Assembly: GCA_937951395.1 (NCBI GenBank)
Contig: CALFBV010000063.1
Location: 1 to 6,099, forward strand
DNA: 6,099 bases
Origin: an uncultured Rubritalea sp.
GTDB taxonomy: Bacteria; Verrucomicrobiota; Verrucomicrobiia; Verrucomicrobiales; Akkermansiaceae
Direction: 5' to 3'
Shown here in pieces: positions 6,074-6,099 of the stretch. The notes beneath the pieces are model-generated. The model worked only from the letters and a program-made list of their open reading frames with translations. It was not told where the DNA came from and made no database searches. Numbering within the stretch: the stretch's first letter is position 1; every line of letters begins with the position of its first letter. Made by a program: the position numbers and the translations under genes.

Positions 6074-6099
6074 CTAGAGGTAAGTCTTTACTAATTAAG

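Overview
The window looks like chromosomal DNA from a Gram-negative bacterium. It has five protein genes, and their products are mostly housekeeping enzymes or exported proteins with signal peptides. The best lineage guess is a Verrucomicrobiota/PVC-type organism. This rests on gene style only: stand-alone Pta-family protein, plant-Deg9-like exported proteases in tandem, and few Shine-Dalgarno sequences. It is weakly supported. There is no sign of a mobile element, CRISPR array, rRNA or tRNA.

Left block (1-1547, minus strand): a phosphate acyltransferase-family gene (pta) is followed with zero spacing by thymidylate kinase (tmk), whose 3' end lies outside the window. The pta stop codon and the tmk start codon are directly adjacent (TAAATG), which implies one transcript and probably translational coupling. 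A divergent AT-rich intergenic region (1548-1756) separates pta from lysC.

Middle (1757-2983, plus strand): a complete aspartokinase (lysC) of the kinase plus two-ACT-domain type, the entry step to lysine, threonine, methionine and diaminopimelate synthesis. It ends 1 nt from the stop codon of the gene on the opposite strand.

Right block (2985-5981, minus strand): two tandem paralogues with the architecture signal peptide, trypsin-like domain, PDZ, C-terminal Deg9-type PDZ-like domain, separated by 36 nt. The upstream one (4485-5981) has an intact His85/Asp116/Ser195 triad. The downstream one (2985-4448) has lost the His (Glu67), the Asp (Asn98) and the GNSGG oxyanion loop, so it is predicted to be a secreted pseudoprotease. 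This active-plus-dead pair is the most interesting thing in the window. An intrinsic terminator at 6041-6073 ends a minus-strand gene that lies beyond the right edge and insulates the protease pair from it.
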